Shown here: positions 1 through 6,713 of the stretch, piece by piece
How positions within the stretch are numbered: the stretch's first letter is position 1
How the letters are laid out: each line of letters begins with the position of its first letter
Assembly: GCA_002307095.1 (NCBI GenBank)
Contig: DBTO01000223.1
Span: 2,268-13,169 of the forward strand
From: Sulfurospirillum sp. UBA1314
Lineage (GTDB): Bacteria > Campylobacterota > Campylobacteria > Campylobacterales > Sulfurospirillaceae
Direction of reading: 5' to 3'
DNA: 10,902 nucleotides
Translations under genes and position numbers: made by a program
The notes under the pieces: model-generated
What the model was told of the DNA's origin: nothing
The model's database searches: none
Seen by the model: only the letters and a program-made list of their open reading frames with translations

Positions 1-183
1 GCCAGTCGAAAATCGATGATCAACACAATCGTCCCCACGCCCATTTCTGAGCGATTAGCGGGTACTTTAACCCTTCATCTTAAGGCGTATGAACATGGTG
101 CAACGATACTGCGTGTTCATGACGTTAAAGAGCATCTGCAAGCCCTTAGTGTGCTTCGTGCTCTGAATCAAACAACCTTTTAG
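1..183 (+). CDS. folP: Dihydropteroate synthase, C-terminal 60 residues (5' end outside window)
   Basis: Only the last 60 codons are present; the reading frame is open from base 1 and ends at TAG 181-183. The translation starts ASRKSMI, continues through ERLAGTLTLH, and then reads GATILRVHDVKEH. These match the last conserved blocks of dihydropteroate synthase: the SRK loop that binds substrate phosphate and pABA, the ERLxGT helix, and the (I)xRVHDV strand with its Arg-His pair. The enzyme condenses 6-hydroxymethyl-7,8-dihydropterin pyrophosphate with p-aminobenzoate in cytosolic folate synthesis and is the sulfonamide target. It is the first visible gene of the plus-strand operon, with 9 bp before the next start. 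The identification rests on motifs in a short fragment, but they are characteristic. Confidence 0.88.
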   Translation, partial: ASRKSMINTIVPTPISERLAGTLTLHLKAYEHGATILRVHDVKEHLQALSVLRALNQTTF

Positions 184-192
184 GAATCTTTT

Positions 193-906
193 TTGGAAAA
201 AATACTCAGTCTTTTAACGCGTATCAGCGAGCTTTATGCTATACCACAGTGGATTGTCAACAGTGGCGCCATTGCAATTTGTATTATTTTACTTGCCTTC
301 CCTTTTGTTGCTCGCGTTTTAATGCGCCCGAAATATTTTAAATTTCGTGAACTCATTTTGTTTAAAGTATTGTGGCGTTGGAAATATAAAAAAGGCGATG
401 TCATCGGGCTTTGGTGCTATTGTCCAAAATGTCAAAGTATGCTGATGGTGGATGATGAAAACTGCCGTTCCGAAGAGACATTGCAGCATAAAATCACCTA
501 TTTTGTCTGCCCAACCTGTGGTGGTCATGAGCTAGGTCGCGTAATTGGTGGTGATCGACGTTATGTTTTAAGTCTGGTTAGACGCGATATCTGGAGACAC
601 ATTCGTGAGGGAACGTACAATGAAGTGGCATCTGCTACGAAAGAGGCACTCGCCCTTTACGTAGAACTCGAAGAGGCCAAAGAACAGGACGCTACTGAAG
701 GTTCTGCTTTTGTCGATGAAACGACGGCTTTGCTACTTGAAGAAGAGCTGCCTTTGGTTGAAAAAAGCGTGGAAGAGTCTTTACATGTAAACGCGTCTGA
801 AGTAAACGAAACACCGATACCGGCGAACGAAGAGCCTCAAAAAGAGGAGCCCAATGCGACACAAGTGAGCATTCAAGCCGAGGAGATCAAAAAAGATGGA
901 ATTTGA
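193..906 (+). CDS. Membrane-anchored zinc-ribbon protein of unknown function
   Basis: I do not recognise a named family. The 237-residue protein starts at TTG 193, supported by AGGAA at 182-186 six bases upstream and by the close fit to the folP stop. Residues about 20-43 form one hydrophobic membrane segment, followed by a basic stretch (RPKYFKFREL and WRWKYKK), which suggests a cytoplasmic C-terminal part. A cysteine cluster follows: Cys75, Cys77, Cys80, Cys91, then Cys106 and Cys109. The C77-P-K-C80 and C106-P-T-C109 knuckles look like a zinc ribbon. From about residue 155 to the end it is glutamate-rich and probably disordered. Its last 11 bases overlap the start of the TSUP permease gene, so the two are likely made together. 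A role in sensing, or in assembling something at the membrane, is a guess. Confidence 0.8.
   Translation: MEKILSLLTRISELYAIPQWIVNSGAIAICIILLAFPFVARVLMRPKYFKFRELILFKVLWRWKYKKGDVIGLWCYCPKCQSMLMVDDENCRSEETLQHKITYFVCPTCGGHELGRVIGGDRRYVLSLVRRDIWRHIREGTYNEVASATKEALALYVELEEAKEQDATEGSAFVDETTALLLEEELPLVEKSVEESLHVNASEVNETPIPANEEPQKEEPNATQVSIQAEEIKKDGI
781..790. repeat. TTACATGTAA palindrome, copy 1
   Basis: Exact copy, 12-base form TTTACATGTAAA (780-791), inside the zinc-ribbon gene. It is read as codons tta-cat-gta (Leu-His-Val) in the acidic, poorly conserved tail. Confidence 0.8.
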
Positions 907-1657
907 ATTTTACTATTATGTGATCTTCTTGCTGACAGGCCTTGTAGCAGGGTTTATTGACGCGATTGCAGGCGGAGGAGGTATTATCACGATTCCAGTG
1001 CTTTTAGCTTCTGGCATGCCTCCACACATCGCCCTTGCAACCAATAAACTTCAAGGAACTTTCGGTAGCGGCATGGCTTCGATCAATTTTATTCGCAAAG
1101 GGTTTATCACGTGGTCGGAAGTGATGATTGGGGTGATGTATACCTTTGTGGGTGCGGCATTGGGAACCTATGCCATTTTGCTGATGGATGCGAGCATTTT
1201 GGCAAAGATTATTCCTGCGATGTTGGTCGGCATTTTTATCTACACGCTTTTGTCGCCTAAAATGGGCGAAAATGATCGTCATGCTTACCTTGGAAACCAT
1301 CTCTTTTTCTTGATTTTTGGTATAGGACTTGGCTTTTACGATGGTTTTTTTGGACCTGGAACGGGAACCTTTTGGACGATAGCCCTTGTTACCCTTTTAG
1401 GGTTGAACCTTAAAAAAGCGACCGCACAAACCAAAGTGATGAATTTTACAAGCAATATTGTCTCCTTAGCCGTTTTTCTTTGGAGTGGCAATGTCCTTTT
1501 TGTGGTAGGTTTGCTGATGGGTTTTGGGCAAGTCGTCGGTGCGTATATAGGTTCCAATATGGTCATTAAAAAAGAGGTGAAGTTTATCCGTACTTTTTTC
1601 TTAATTATGGTTGGACTAACCCTTTTAAAACTTATTTACAGCAGTTATATCGCATGA
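896..1657 (+). CDS. TauE/SafE (TSUP) family membrane permease
   Basis: This 253-residue, very hydrophobic protein has about seven or eight membrane segments. Near the N-terminus it carries the family's glycine-rich signature, GFIDAIAGGGGIITIPVLL (about residues 19-37), followed by ATNKLQGTFGS. A second, related half-site, YDGFFGPGTGTFWT, begins near residue 148, and the duplicated architecture is typical of TSUP proteins. Relatives export or import organosulfur compounds, sulfite, sulfoacetate or similar anions; substrate cannot be told from sequence. The start ATG 896 has AGGAG at 881-885 and lies inside the end of the preceding gene. Its stop shares ATGA (1654-1657) with the ligA start. The membrane gene I recall beside ligA in C. 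jejuni may be its counterpart. Confidence 0.88.
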   Translation: MEFEFYYYVIFLLTGLVAGFIDAIAGGGGIITIPVLLASGMPPHIALATNKLQGTFGSGMASINFIRKGFITWSEVMIGVMYTFVGAALGTYAILLMDASILAKIIPAMLVGIFIYTLLSPKMGENDRHAYLGNHLFFLIFGIGLGFYDGFFGPGTGTFWTIALVTLLGLNLKKATAQTKVMNFTSNIVSLAVFLWSGNVLFVVGLLMGFGQVVGAYIGSNMVIKKEVKFIRTFFLIMVGLTLLKLIYSSYIA

Positions 1658-3600
1658 ATCACGAAGAGTATTTAGCCAAAATTGATCTTGCCAATGCGTG
1701 GGCAAAAGCCTATTACGTTGATGATGCACCGCTTGCAAGCGATGAAGAGTACGACAAACTCTACCATGAAATCTTAAACTACGAGCAGGAAAATCCACTT
1801 TTTGCTGATGAGAATAGTCCCACAAAACGCGTCGGTGGTATGGTGCTAGAGGGCTTTAATAAAGCAGAACACAAAGCGCGTATGTGGAGTATGGAAGATG
1901 TGTTTGATGAAAGTGACCTTGATGCGTGGATCGAGCGTGTTAAAAAAGTCAAAGAGCATTTTACCTTTTACTGTGAGCCAAAATTCGATGGGGCGAGTTT
2001 AAATCTTATTTACGAAAATGGTACGTTAAAGCAGGCAATCACGAGAGGCGATGGAAGCATCGGTGAGGATGTGACTGAAAATGTTAAGACGATTGGCTCC
2101 ATTCCTTTGCGCATCAGCTATCAAGAGCCGATTGAAATTCGTGGCGAAGTGGTCATCAAAAAAGCAGACTTTGAGAAACTCAACAAAGAACGTTTAAGCC
2201 TTGGCGAGGCGTTGTTTGCCAATCCTCGCAATGCCGCCGCAGGAAGCCTGAGACAGCTTGATACGAGCATTACCGCCAAACGAAAGCTGATGTTTTACCC
2301 GTGGGGCATTGGGAGCAATAGTTTAACCCAGAGTTTTTTGAGTCAAAAAATGAACTTTGTCTACAGCCTTGGCTTTTTGCAACCCCCTCGTATTGTCGTG
2401 ACGCAAAGCGTTGAGGATGTGCATACGCTTTATGCCGAACTTATCGCCAAACGTGATGAGATCGAGATGATGATGGATGGCATGGTCGTCAAGATCGATG
2501 ATGCAAGCCTTCAAGAAGAGCTGGGTTATACGGTTAAATACCCCAAATGGATGGTAGCCTTTAAATTTCCTGCGATTGAAAAAGTGACAAAGCTCAAAGA
2601 CATCACACTGCAAGTGGGCAGAACGGGCGTGGTAACGCCTGTGGCGGAAGTCGAAGCGGTGAACATTGAAGGCGTCATCGTCGAGCGCGCCACACTGCAC
2701 AATTTTGATGAGATCGAGCGCAAAGATATTCGCATTGGGGACAGTGTCATCATCATCCGTAGTGGGGATGTGATTCCTAAGATTATTAAAGTGTTGACTG
2801 AAAGGCGTGATGGAAGCGAAAAAGTCGTTGAGCGACCGCTTGTCTGCCCCGTCTGCCAGAGTGAGCTTCTGGACGATGGCGCGCTGATTAAATGCCAAAA
2901 TCTCTCCTGCGATGCGAGAGTTGTAGGGGCGATGATCCATTTTGCGTCTAAAAAAGCGCTCAATATCGATGGGCTTGGCGATAAAATCATTGAGCAGCTG
3001 TATGCGCAAAAACTGGTCTTACATGTAAAAGATCTCTACACGTTACATGTAGATCAACTGCTCGCATTAGAGGGTTTTAAAGCGAAAAAAGCAGAGAACC
3101 TTTTAGCAGCGATTGAGCAGAGCAAAGGGGTGAGTTTAGAGAAGTTTATCAATGCGCTTGGCATTGAGCATATCGGTGAAGTGGCGGCTAAAAAGATCGC
3201 ACGAGCCTTTGGATTGGAGTGGTTGGAAGCAAGCTATGAGCAGATCATCGCGCTTGAAGGCTTTGGCGAAGAGATGGCAAAGAGTTTGGTCGAGTTTATC
3301 CATGTGAATCGCGATGAAACCTATGAGTTGATGGCTGTGATTGAGCCTATTGCCTCTAAACTTGAGATAACGGAGTCTGTGTTTACGGGAAAAACGGTGG
3401 TACTTACAGGTTCCATGAGCCAACCACGCGATGAGATCAAAGTGATGTTAGAGAAATTGGGTGCAAAAGTGAGTGGTAGTGTCTCTAAAAAGACCGATTT
3501 TGTCATTTATGGCGAAGAAGCAGGCAGTAAGCTCTCTAAAGCCATAGAGCTTGGTGTCAAAACACTCTCAGAGAGTGAACTCAATGGGATGGTTGAATGA
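1654..3600 (+). CDS. ligA: NAD-dependent DNA ligase LigA
   Basis: LigA seals nicks between Okazaki fragments and in repair, using NAD+ to adenylate its active-site lysine. All domains are visible in 648 residues, the usual length in this phylum. They are the N-terminal NMN-binding domain Ia (ASDEEYDKLYHE, about 29-40), the nucleotidyltransferase core with EPKFDG (catalytic Lys110), RGDG (Arg131), RGE (Glu165), NPRNAAAGSLRQLD (190-203), DGMVVKID (275-282) and FKFP (Lys304). The OB fold has GRTGVVTPVAEVE (322-334). A C4 zinc finger follows at Cys398, Cys401, Cys414 and Cys419, then helix-hairpin-helix repeats, and a BRCT domain from about 575 to the end. The usual HxxxMLSL block reads MWSM here (residues 77-80). 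The start overlaps the TSUP stop by 4 bp with no strong ribosome-binding site, so coupled translation is likely. Confidence 0.98.
   Translation: MNHEEYLAKIDLANAWAKAYYVDDAPLASDEEYDKLYHEILNYEQENPLFADENSPTKRVGGMVLEGFNKAEHKARMWSMEDVFDESDLDAWIERVKKVKEHFTFYCEPKFDGASLNLIYENGTLKQAITRGDGSIGEDVTENVKTIGSIPLRISYQEPIEIRGEVVIKKADFEKLNKERLSLGEALFANPRNAAAGSLRQLDTSITAKRKLMFYPWGIGSNSLTQSFLSQKMNFVYSLGFLQPPRIVVTQSVEDVHTLYAELIAKRDEIEMMMDGMVVKIDDASLQEELGYTVKYPKWMVAFKFPAIEKVTKLKDITLQVGRTGVVTPVAEVEAVNIEGVIVERATLHNFDEIERKDIRIGDSVIIIRSGDVIPKIIKVLTERRDGSEKVVERPLVCPVCQSELLDDGALIKCQNLSCDARVVGAMIHFASKKALNIDGLGDKIIEQLYAQKLVLHVKDLYTLHVDQLLALEGFKAKKAENLLAAIEQSKGVSLEKFINALGIEHIGEVAAKKIARAFGLEWLEASYEQIIALEGFGEEMAKSLVEFIHVNRDETYELMAVIEPIASKLEITESVFTGKTVVLTGSMSQPRDEIKVMLEKLGAKVSGSVSKKTDFVIYGEEAGSKLSKAIELGVKTLSESELNGMVE
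3019..3028. repeat. TTACATGTAA palindrome, copy 2
   Basis: Exact copy in ligA, extended form CTTACATGTAAA, read as Leu-His-Val (residues 456-458). Confidence 0.8.
3043..3052. repeat. TTACATGTAG, one-mismatch copy of the palindrome
   Basis: It lies 24 bp after copy 2 in ligA, differs only in the last base, and is again read as Leu-His-Val (residues 464-466). Confidence 0.6.
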
Positions 3601-4313
3601 GACTGGATAGTTATCTGTTTGAAAAAGGGTTCGCTCAAAGTCGCAATAAGGCGGCGGAACTCATAAAAGAGGGCAGCGTTTGGCTCAATGGTAAAGTGGA
3701 GCGTAAGAGCTCTGTGGAGATTGGTGAGCATGACACGGTTGATGTTTCAAAAATGACACAATATGTCAGTCGCGCGGGGCTTAAACTTCGCGGATTTATC
3801 AATGAATTAGATTTACATGTAAAGGGTCTGGATGTACTTGATATTGGGAGCAGTACGGGCGGTTTTGTGCAGGTTTGGCTCGAAGAAGATGTCAAAAGTG
3901 TGACCGCTGTGGACGTGGGCAGTGAGCAGCTTCACTCCTCTTTGAAAGTCGATTCTCGAATTATTTTGCATGAAAATAGTGATATACGACTTTTTAAGCC
4001 TGAACGAACCTACGATATGGTCAGTTGTGATGTCTCATTTATTGGAATTGGCGCACTCATGGACGTAATCGATACGTTAGCAAATTGTGCTATCATCATC
4101 TTGTTTAAGCCCCAATTTGAAGTGGGTAAAGATGTCAAACGCTCCACTAAAGGAGTCGTTAAAGATGGCTCGGCTATTATGCGCGCACATTATCAGTTTG
4201 AAGCACAAGCGATCACGCTTGGCTGGACATTAATCGACAAACGAGAATCGCTTGTAAAAGGAAAAGAGGGGAATGTTGAGACGTTCTACTATTTTAAAAA
4301 AAGAGAGTGTTGA
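3597..4313 (+). CDS. tlyA: TlyA rRNA (cytidine-2'-O)-methyltransferase
   Basis: The 238-residue protein has an N-terminal S4 RNA-binding domain (MRLDSYLFEKGF, then WLNGKVERKS; residues 1-50) joined to a Rossmann-like FtsJ-type methyltransferase domain. The S-adenosylmethionine loop is DIGSSTGGF (82-90). The family's K-D-K-E tetrad fits Lys63 (SRAGLKL), Asp145 (SCDVSF), Lys171 (FKPQFE) and Glu228 (GNVETFYY). TlyA methylates ribose 2'-OH of cytidines in rRNA, and its loss gives capreomycin resistance. The short N- and C-termini resemble the type I form, which modifies only 23S rRNA (C1920, E. coli numbering), as reported for the C. jejuni homologue. Type I is my inference from length. The older name 'hemolysin A' is misleading. 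It overlaps ligA by the 4 bp ATGA and runs 41 bp into ribF. Confidence 0.96.
   Translation: MRLDSYLFEKGFAQSRNKAAELIKEGSVWLNGKVERKSSVEIGEHDTVDVSKMTQYVSRAGLKLRGFINELDLHVKGLDVLDIGSSTGGFVQVWLEEDVKSVTAVDVGSEQLHSSLKVDSRIILHENSDIRLFKPERTYDMVSCDVSFIGIGALMDVIDTLANCAIIILFKPQFEVGKDVKRSTKGVVKDGSAIMRAHYQFEAQAITLGWTLIDKRESLVKGKEGNVETFYYFKKREC
3813..3822. repeat. TTACATGTAA palindrome, copy 3
   Basis: Exact copy, 12-base form TTTACATGTAAA (3812-3823), in tlyA. It is read as Leu-His-Val in the variable linker just before the SAM-binding loop. Confidence 0.8.
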
Positions 4314-5136
4314 CACCCTTGCCATTGGAAGTTTCGATGGCATTCACGTAGGGCACCGACAGCTTATCAACCATTTAGGAGCCCATGGTGCGCTTTTTGT
4401 CATCGACAAAGACCAAGCCAACTTGACACCTGGGATTAAGCGCAGCGAATATGCGGGCTACCCGTGTATGTTTTTTCATTTTCTCAAAGTTAAACACCTT
4501 AGTGGCGCGGAGTTTGTGGCGCTGTTGAAGCATGAATTTATTAATCTTAAAAAAATAGTCGTTGGTTATGATTTTTGTTTTGGACAACACCGCTCTTGTA
4601 CCGCTAAAGATCTAAAAACCTTTTTTGATGGCGAAGTGGTCATCGTTGATGAGTTTTGTTATCAGGGCGTTTCGGTGCATTCAAGTTTGATTCGCACTTA
4701 TTTAGAAGAGGGACGATTGGATGAGGCGAACCGTTTTTTAGGGCGTGAATACGCGATAACAGGTGATGTCATCGCAGGACAAGGGCTGGGTAAAAAAGAG
4801 CTTGTTCCTACTCTTAATCTTAAAGTTTTAGAGTATCTCATTCCTCATGCAGGTGTTTATGCCACACGTACGCGCATTGCACAAACGATTTACGATTCTG
4901 TTTCGTTTATTGGGGTGAGAGAGAGTACGGATGGGGCATTTTCGATTGAGACGCATATTTTAGATGCGACGATTCCTGAAATTCAAGGCGCTGTTGAGCT
5001 ATTCTTTGTCAAATTTTTACGCGACAATCAAAAATTTAGTGCACTTGGCGCGCTAAAATCGCAAATTGAAAAAGACATGGCAGAAGCGAAAAAAGCGTTA
5101 GGTGTGTGCAAGATTTATTTAATCGATTTTTTGTAG
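4273..5136 (+). CDS. ribF: Bifunctional riboflavin kinase/FAD synthetase RibF
   Basis: RibF phosphorylates riboflavin to FMN and then adenylates FMN to FAD in the cytosol. The N-terminal nucleotidyltransferase-type FAD synthetase module shows IGSFDGIHVGH (18-28), with the HxGH nucleotide-binding motif, and GYDFCFG (98-104). SSLIRTYLEEG (137-147) ends this half. The riboflavin kinase module begins near 160 and has GxGLGKKELVPTLN (169-182), where PTLN replaces the usual PTAN, then HAGVYA (192-197) and SIETHILD (224-231) with the likely catalytic Glu226. At 287 residues it is slightly shorter than E. coli RibF. ATG 4273 is used here, but GAGGGG (4266-4271) sits almost against it; TTG 4276, the next codon, has better spacing. 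The start lies 41 bp inside tlyA. The stop overlaps the convergent GGDEF gene by 22 bp. Confidence 0.96.
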   Translation: MLRRSTILKKESVDTLAIGSFDGIHVGHRQLINHLGAHGALFVIDKDQANLTPGIKRSEYAGYPCMFFHFLKVKHLSGAEFVALLKHEFINLKKIVVGYDFCFGQHRSCTAKDLKTFFDGEVVIVDEFCYQGVSVHSSLIRTYLEEGRLDEANRFLGREYAITGDVIAGQGLGKKELVPTLNLKVLEYLIPHAGVYATRTRIAQTIYDSVSFIGVRESTDGAFSIETHILDATIPEIQGAVELFFVKFLRDNQKFSALGALKSQIEKDMAEAKKALGVCKIYLIDFL

Positions 5137-5897
5137 AGATACATCTTCGTATCGGCATCTTCGAGCACTTTTTTAAAGTTATCTTTGGCTTTAAAGGAAG
5201 CGACTCCAAATGAAAAATCAATAAAAAAGAGCTCTTGGTTGTGTTTAAACGGTGTTTTGAGTAGGTTTTGATTGACTGTATGTAAAATTTTATGTATTTC
5301 CTCTTCATCGTGCTGTTCACTTAAGATGAGAAATTCATCTCCTGCAAAGCGAATGGCAGTGGTGTTGTGTACTTTTTTGAGCACTTTGCCAATGACATGC
5401 AAGACTTTATCGCCGATGATATGTCCAAATTTATCGTTGACATCTTTAAAGTGATTGATATCGACAAAGGCTAAATGTCCACTGTTTTTAAAGTGATCAT
5501 CCTTGAGAAACTTTTCAAAAAGCCATCTTCGATTGTACAATCGCGTCAAATCATCAATGTAAAGCTCTTCAAGCAAAGAGGCTATTTTTGTCTCTAACTC
5601 GATCATATTGTCTTCAATAAATTGAAGCGCCATATTGTCTTTATTGGTGATGGCGATTTTGGCATTGATGACATTTTCTTTAAGTGCAAAGGCTGAACGT
5701 TCGGTCTCATTTTGAATCAGCTGAATTTTGTGAAGTGCGTAGAGCATAGCCGCTTCTTTGTCGATGTCGCTGAGTTTGATGCCGAGATCTTTGGCTTTGG
5801 TGTAAAAGATATCGCGGTAAATTTCAGGCAAAACAATTTCGAGGTTACGTATCTCTTTAATCGTAAGATCGGTCAATTCTTGCAGTTGTTTGTTCAT
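5115..5897 (-). CDS. GGDEF-domain protein, probable diguanylate cyclase (AGDEF variant)
   Basis: The 260-residue soluble protein has a helical N-terminal region (1-110) of no recognised sensor family, and a GGDEF domain from DDLTRLYNRR (115-124) to the end. Metal-binding Asp146 lies in FVDINHFKDVND, and the signature is AGDEF (185-189), with alanine for the first glycine. The catalytic Asp-Glu pair is intact, and some AGDEF proteins are active cyclases, so c-di-GMP synthesis is plausible but not certain. The inhibitory RxxD site, expected five residues before the signature, is absent (VHNT there), so product feedback by that site is unlikely. AGGTG at 5903-5907 is well placed for ATG 5897. 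It faces ribF and overlaps its tail by 22 bp. It is probably a single-gene unit with its own promoter. Confidence 0.93.
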   Translation of the reverse strand: MNKQLQELTDLTIKEIRNLEIVLPEIYRDIFYTKAKDLGIKLSDIDKEAAMLYALHKIQLIQNETERSAFALKENVINAKIAITNKDNMALQFIEDNMIELETKIASLLEELYIDDLTRLYNRRWLFEKFLKDDHFKNSGHLAFVDINHFKDVNDKFGHIIGDKVLHVIGKVLKKVHNTTAIRFAGDEFLILSEQHDEEEIHKILHTVNQNLLKTPFKHNQELFFIDFSFGVASFKAKDNFKKVLEDADTKMYLYKKSIK

Positions 5898-5923
5898 CGT
5901 TGCACCTGTTTGAAAGTAGTGAC

Positions 5924-5929
5924 AGTATA
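5924..5929 (-). promoter_or_regulatory. Candidate -10 element for the GGDEF gene
   Basis: On the minus strand TATACT lies 26 bp upstream of the GGDEF start codon, leaving room for a short leader with its AGGTG site. No convincing -35 is visible, which is common for housekeeping promoters in this phylum. The 84 bp region 5898-5981 holds this element and the divergent cmoA promoter, and nothing else that I can see. Confidence 0.4.
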
Positions 5930-5962
5930 AGAAGAGAATGCTTAATACTAACTAATTTTTGT

Positions 5963-5968
5963 TATAAT
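5963..5968 (+). promoter_or_regulatory. -10 element of the cmoA promoter
   Basis: A perfect TATAAT follows a T-rich stretch (TTTTTG at 5956-5961), the usual form of a Campylobacterota housekeeping promoter, which often lacks a clear -35. Transcription should begin near 5974-5976. That is only about 7 bases before ATG 5982 but 28 bases before ATG 6003, which favours the second as the cmoA start. Confidence 0.65.
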
Positions 5969-6002
5969 TGGAAAGAATTTTATGCAATGGATATGGATTG
6001 TA

Positions 6003-6713
6003 ATGGATAAAGTATTTACCAAACCGATTACCAAACAATTTGAGTTTGATGAGGATGTTGCAGTCGTTTTTGACGACATGCTTGAGCGCTCAATTCCTTT
6101 TTACAAAGAGGTCGTTGATCTTACATGTAAAACGATTTGTTTACATGTAAACGAAGATGCAAAGATTGTTGACCTTGGCTGCTCAACGGCGAATACCCTT
6201 TTAGCGCTCTACAAAAAAAGTACAAAACAGTACCACCTTTTAGGCATCGACAATGCAGAAGCCATGTTACATCTTGCTCGCCAAAAGGTGCATGCGTATG
6301 GAGCAAATATAGCGCTTGAGTATGCAGACATCACCCAAATTGAGCTTATATGTAAAGATGCCATCATCGCCAATTACATGCTCCAGTTCATTCGCCCTTT
6401 GCAGCGCGCCGAATTTGTCGCAAAACTCTACGATGCGCTCAATCCAAATGGTCTTTTTATCTTTAGCGAAAAGATCGTTTTTGAAGATAAAGTGCTCAAC
6501 AAACAGATGATTGATCTCTATTATGACTTTAAACGCAAGCAAGGCTACAGCGATTTTGAAATCGCACAAAAAAGAGAAGCGCTAGAGAACGTTTTGATTC
6601 CTTACACGGAAGATGAAAACAAAGCGATGCTGAAAAATGCGGGATTTGAGACAATAGAAACGATTTTTAAATGGGGAAATTTCGCGACATTTATCGCGAA
6701 AAAAAAGGTGTAG
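6003..6713 (+). CDS. cmoA: Carboxy-S-adenosyl-L-methionine synthase CmoA
   Basis: CmoA turns S-adenosylmethionine and prephenate into carboxy-SAM, the donor CmoB uses to make cmo5U at the wobble base of tRNAs. The protein aligns by eye along its whole length with E. coli CmoA. Blocks include FDEDVAVVFDDMLERSIPFY, the SAM loop VDLGCSTANT, GIDNAEAM, YMLQFI, LNPNGLFIFSEK and the C-terminal DFKRKQGYSDFEIAQKR followed by LENV. The last block is diagnostic against ordinary methyltransferases. I choose ATG 6003 (236 residues, MDKVFTKPI) because it matches where homologues begin and leaves a normal 5' leader. In-frame ATG 5982 would add MQWIWIV and would have its GGAAAG site upstream of the predicted transcript start. 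It stands alone after a divergent promoter. Its stop codon lies inside a terminator stem used by the opposite strand. Confidence 0.94.
   Translation: MDKVFTKPITKQFEFDEDVAVVFDDMLERSIPFYKEVVDLTCKTICLHVNEDAKIVDLGCSTANTLLALYKKSTKQYHLLGIDNAEAMLHLARQKVHAYGANIALEYADITQIELICKDAIIANYMLQFIRPLQRAEFVAKLYDALNPNGLFIFSEKIVFEDKVLNKQMIDLYYDFKRKQGYSDFEIAQKREALENVLIPYTEDENKAMLKNAGFETIETIFKWGNFATFIAKKKV
6121..6130. repeat. TTACATGTAA palindrome, copy 4
   Basis: Exact copy in cmoA, extended form CTTACATGTAAA. It is read in a different codon frame from copies 1-3 (ctt-aca-tgt-aaa, Leu-Thr-Cys-Lys). Confidence 0.8.
6141..6150. repeat. TTACATGTAA palindrome, copy 5
   Basis: Exact copy, 12-base form TTTACATGTAAA (6140-6151), 20 bp after copy 4 in cmoA. 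It is read as Leu-His-Val, so two adjacent copies use two codon frames of the same gene. Confidence 0.8.
6346..6355. repeat. TTATATGTAA, one-mismatch copy of the palindrome
   Basis: In cmoA, about 200 bp after copy 5, read as Leu-Ile-Cys-Lys. It may be a decayed copy or chance. Confidence 0.35.

Noticed and set aside
2323..3009. Long minus-strand open frame of 228 codons opposite ligA
   Set aside because: It lies wholly inside ligA, whose frame carries every ligase motif. The predicted protein is rich in His, Asp and Phe with no family resemblance, as expected of an antisense shadow.
5136..5156. Possible terminator hairpin after ribF (GATAC / GTATC with loop ATCTTC)
   Set aside because: The stem is only 5 bp, AT-rich, and not followed closely by a T run; it lies in the coding part of the GGDEF gene.
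5115..5897. Reading the GGDEF protein as catalytically dead because of AGDEF
   Set aside because: The catalytic Asp and Glu of the signature and the upstream metal-binding Asp are present, and alanine at the first position is tolerated in some active cyclases; activity stays open.
6374..6383. TTACATGCTC in cmoA as another copy of the palindrome
   Set aside because: Only the left half matches and it encodes the conserved NYMLQF block, which explains the bases.
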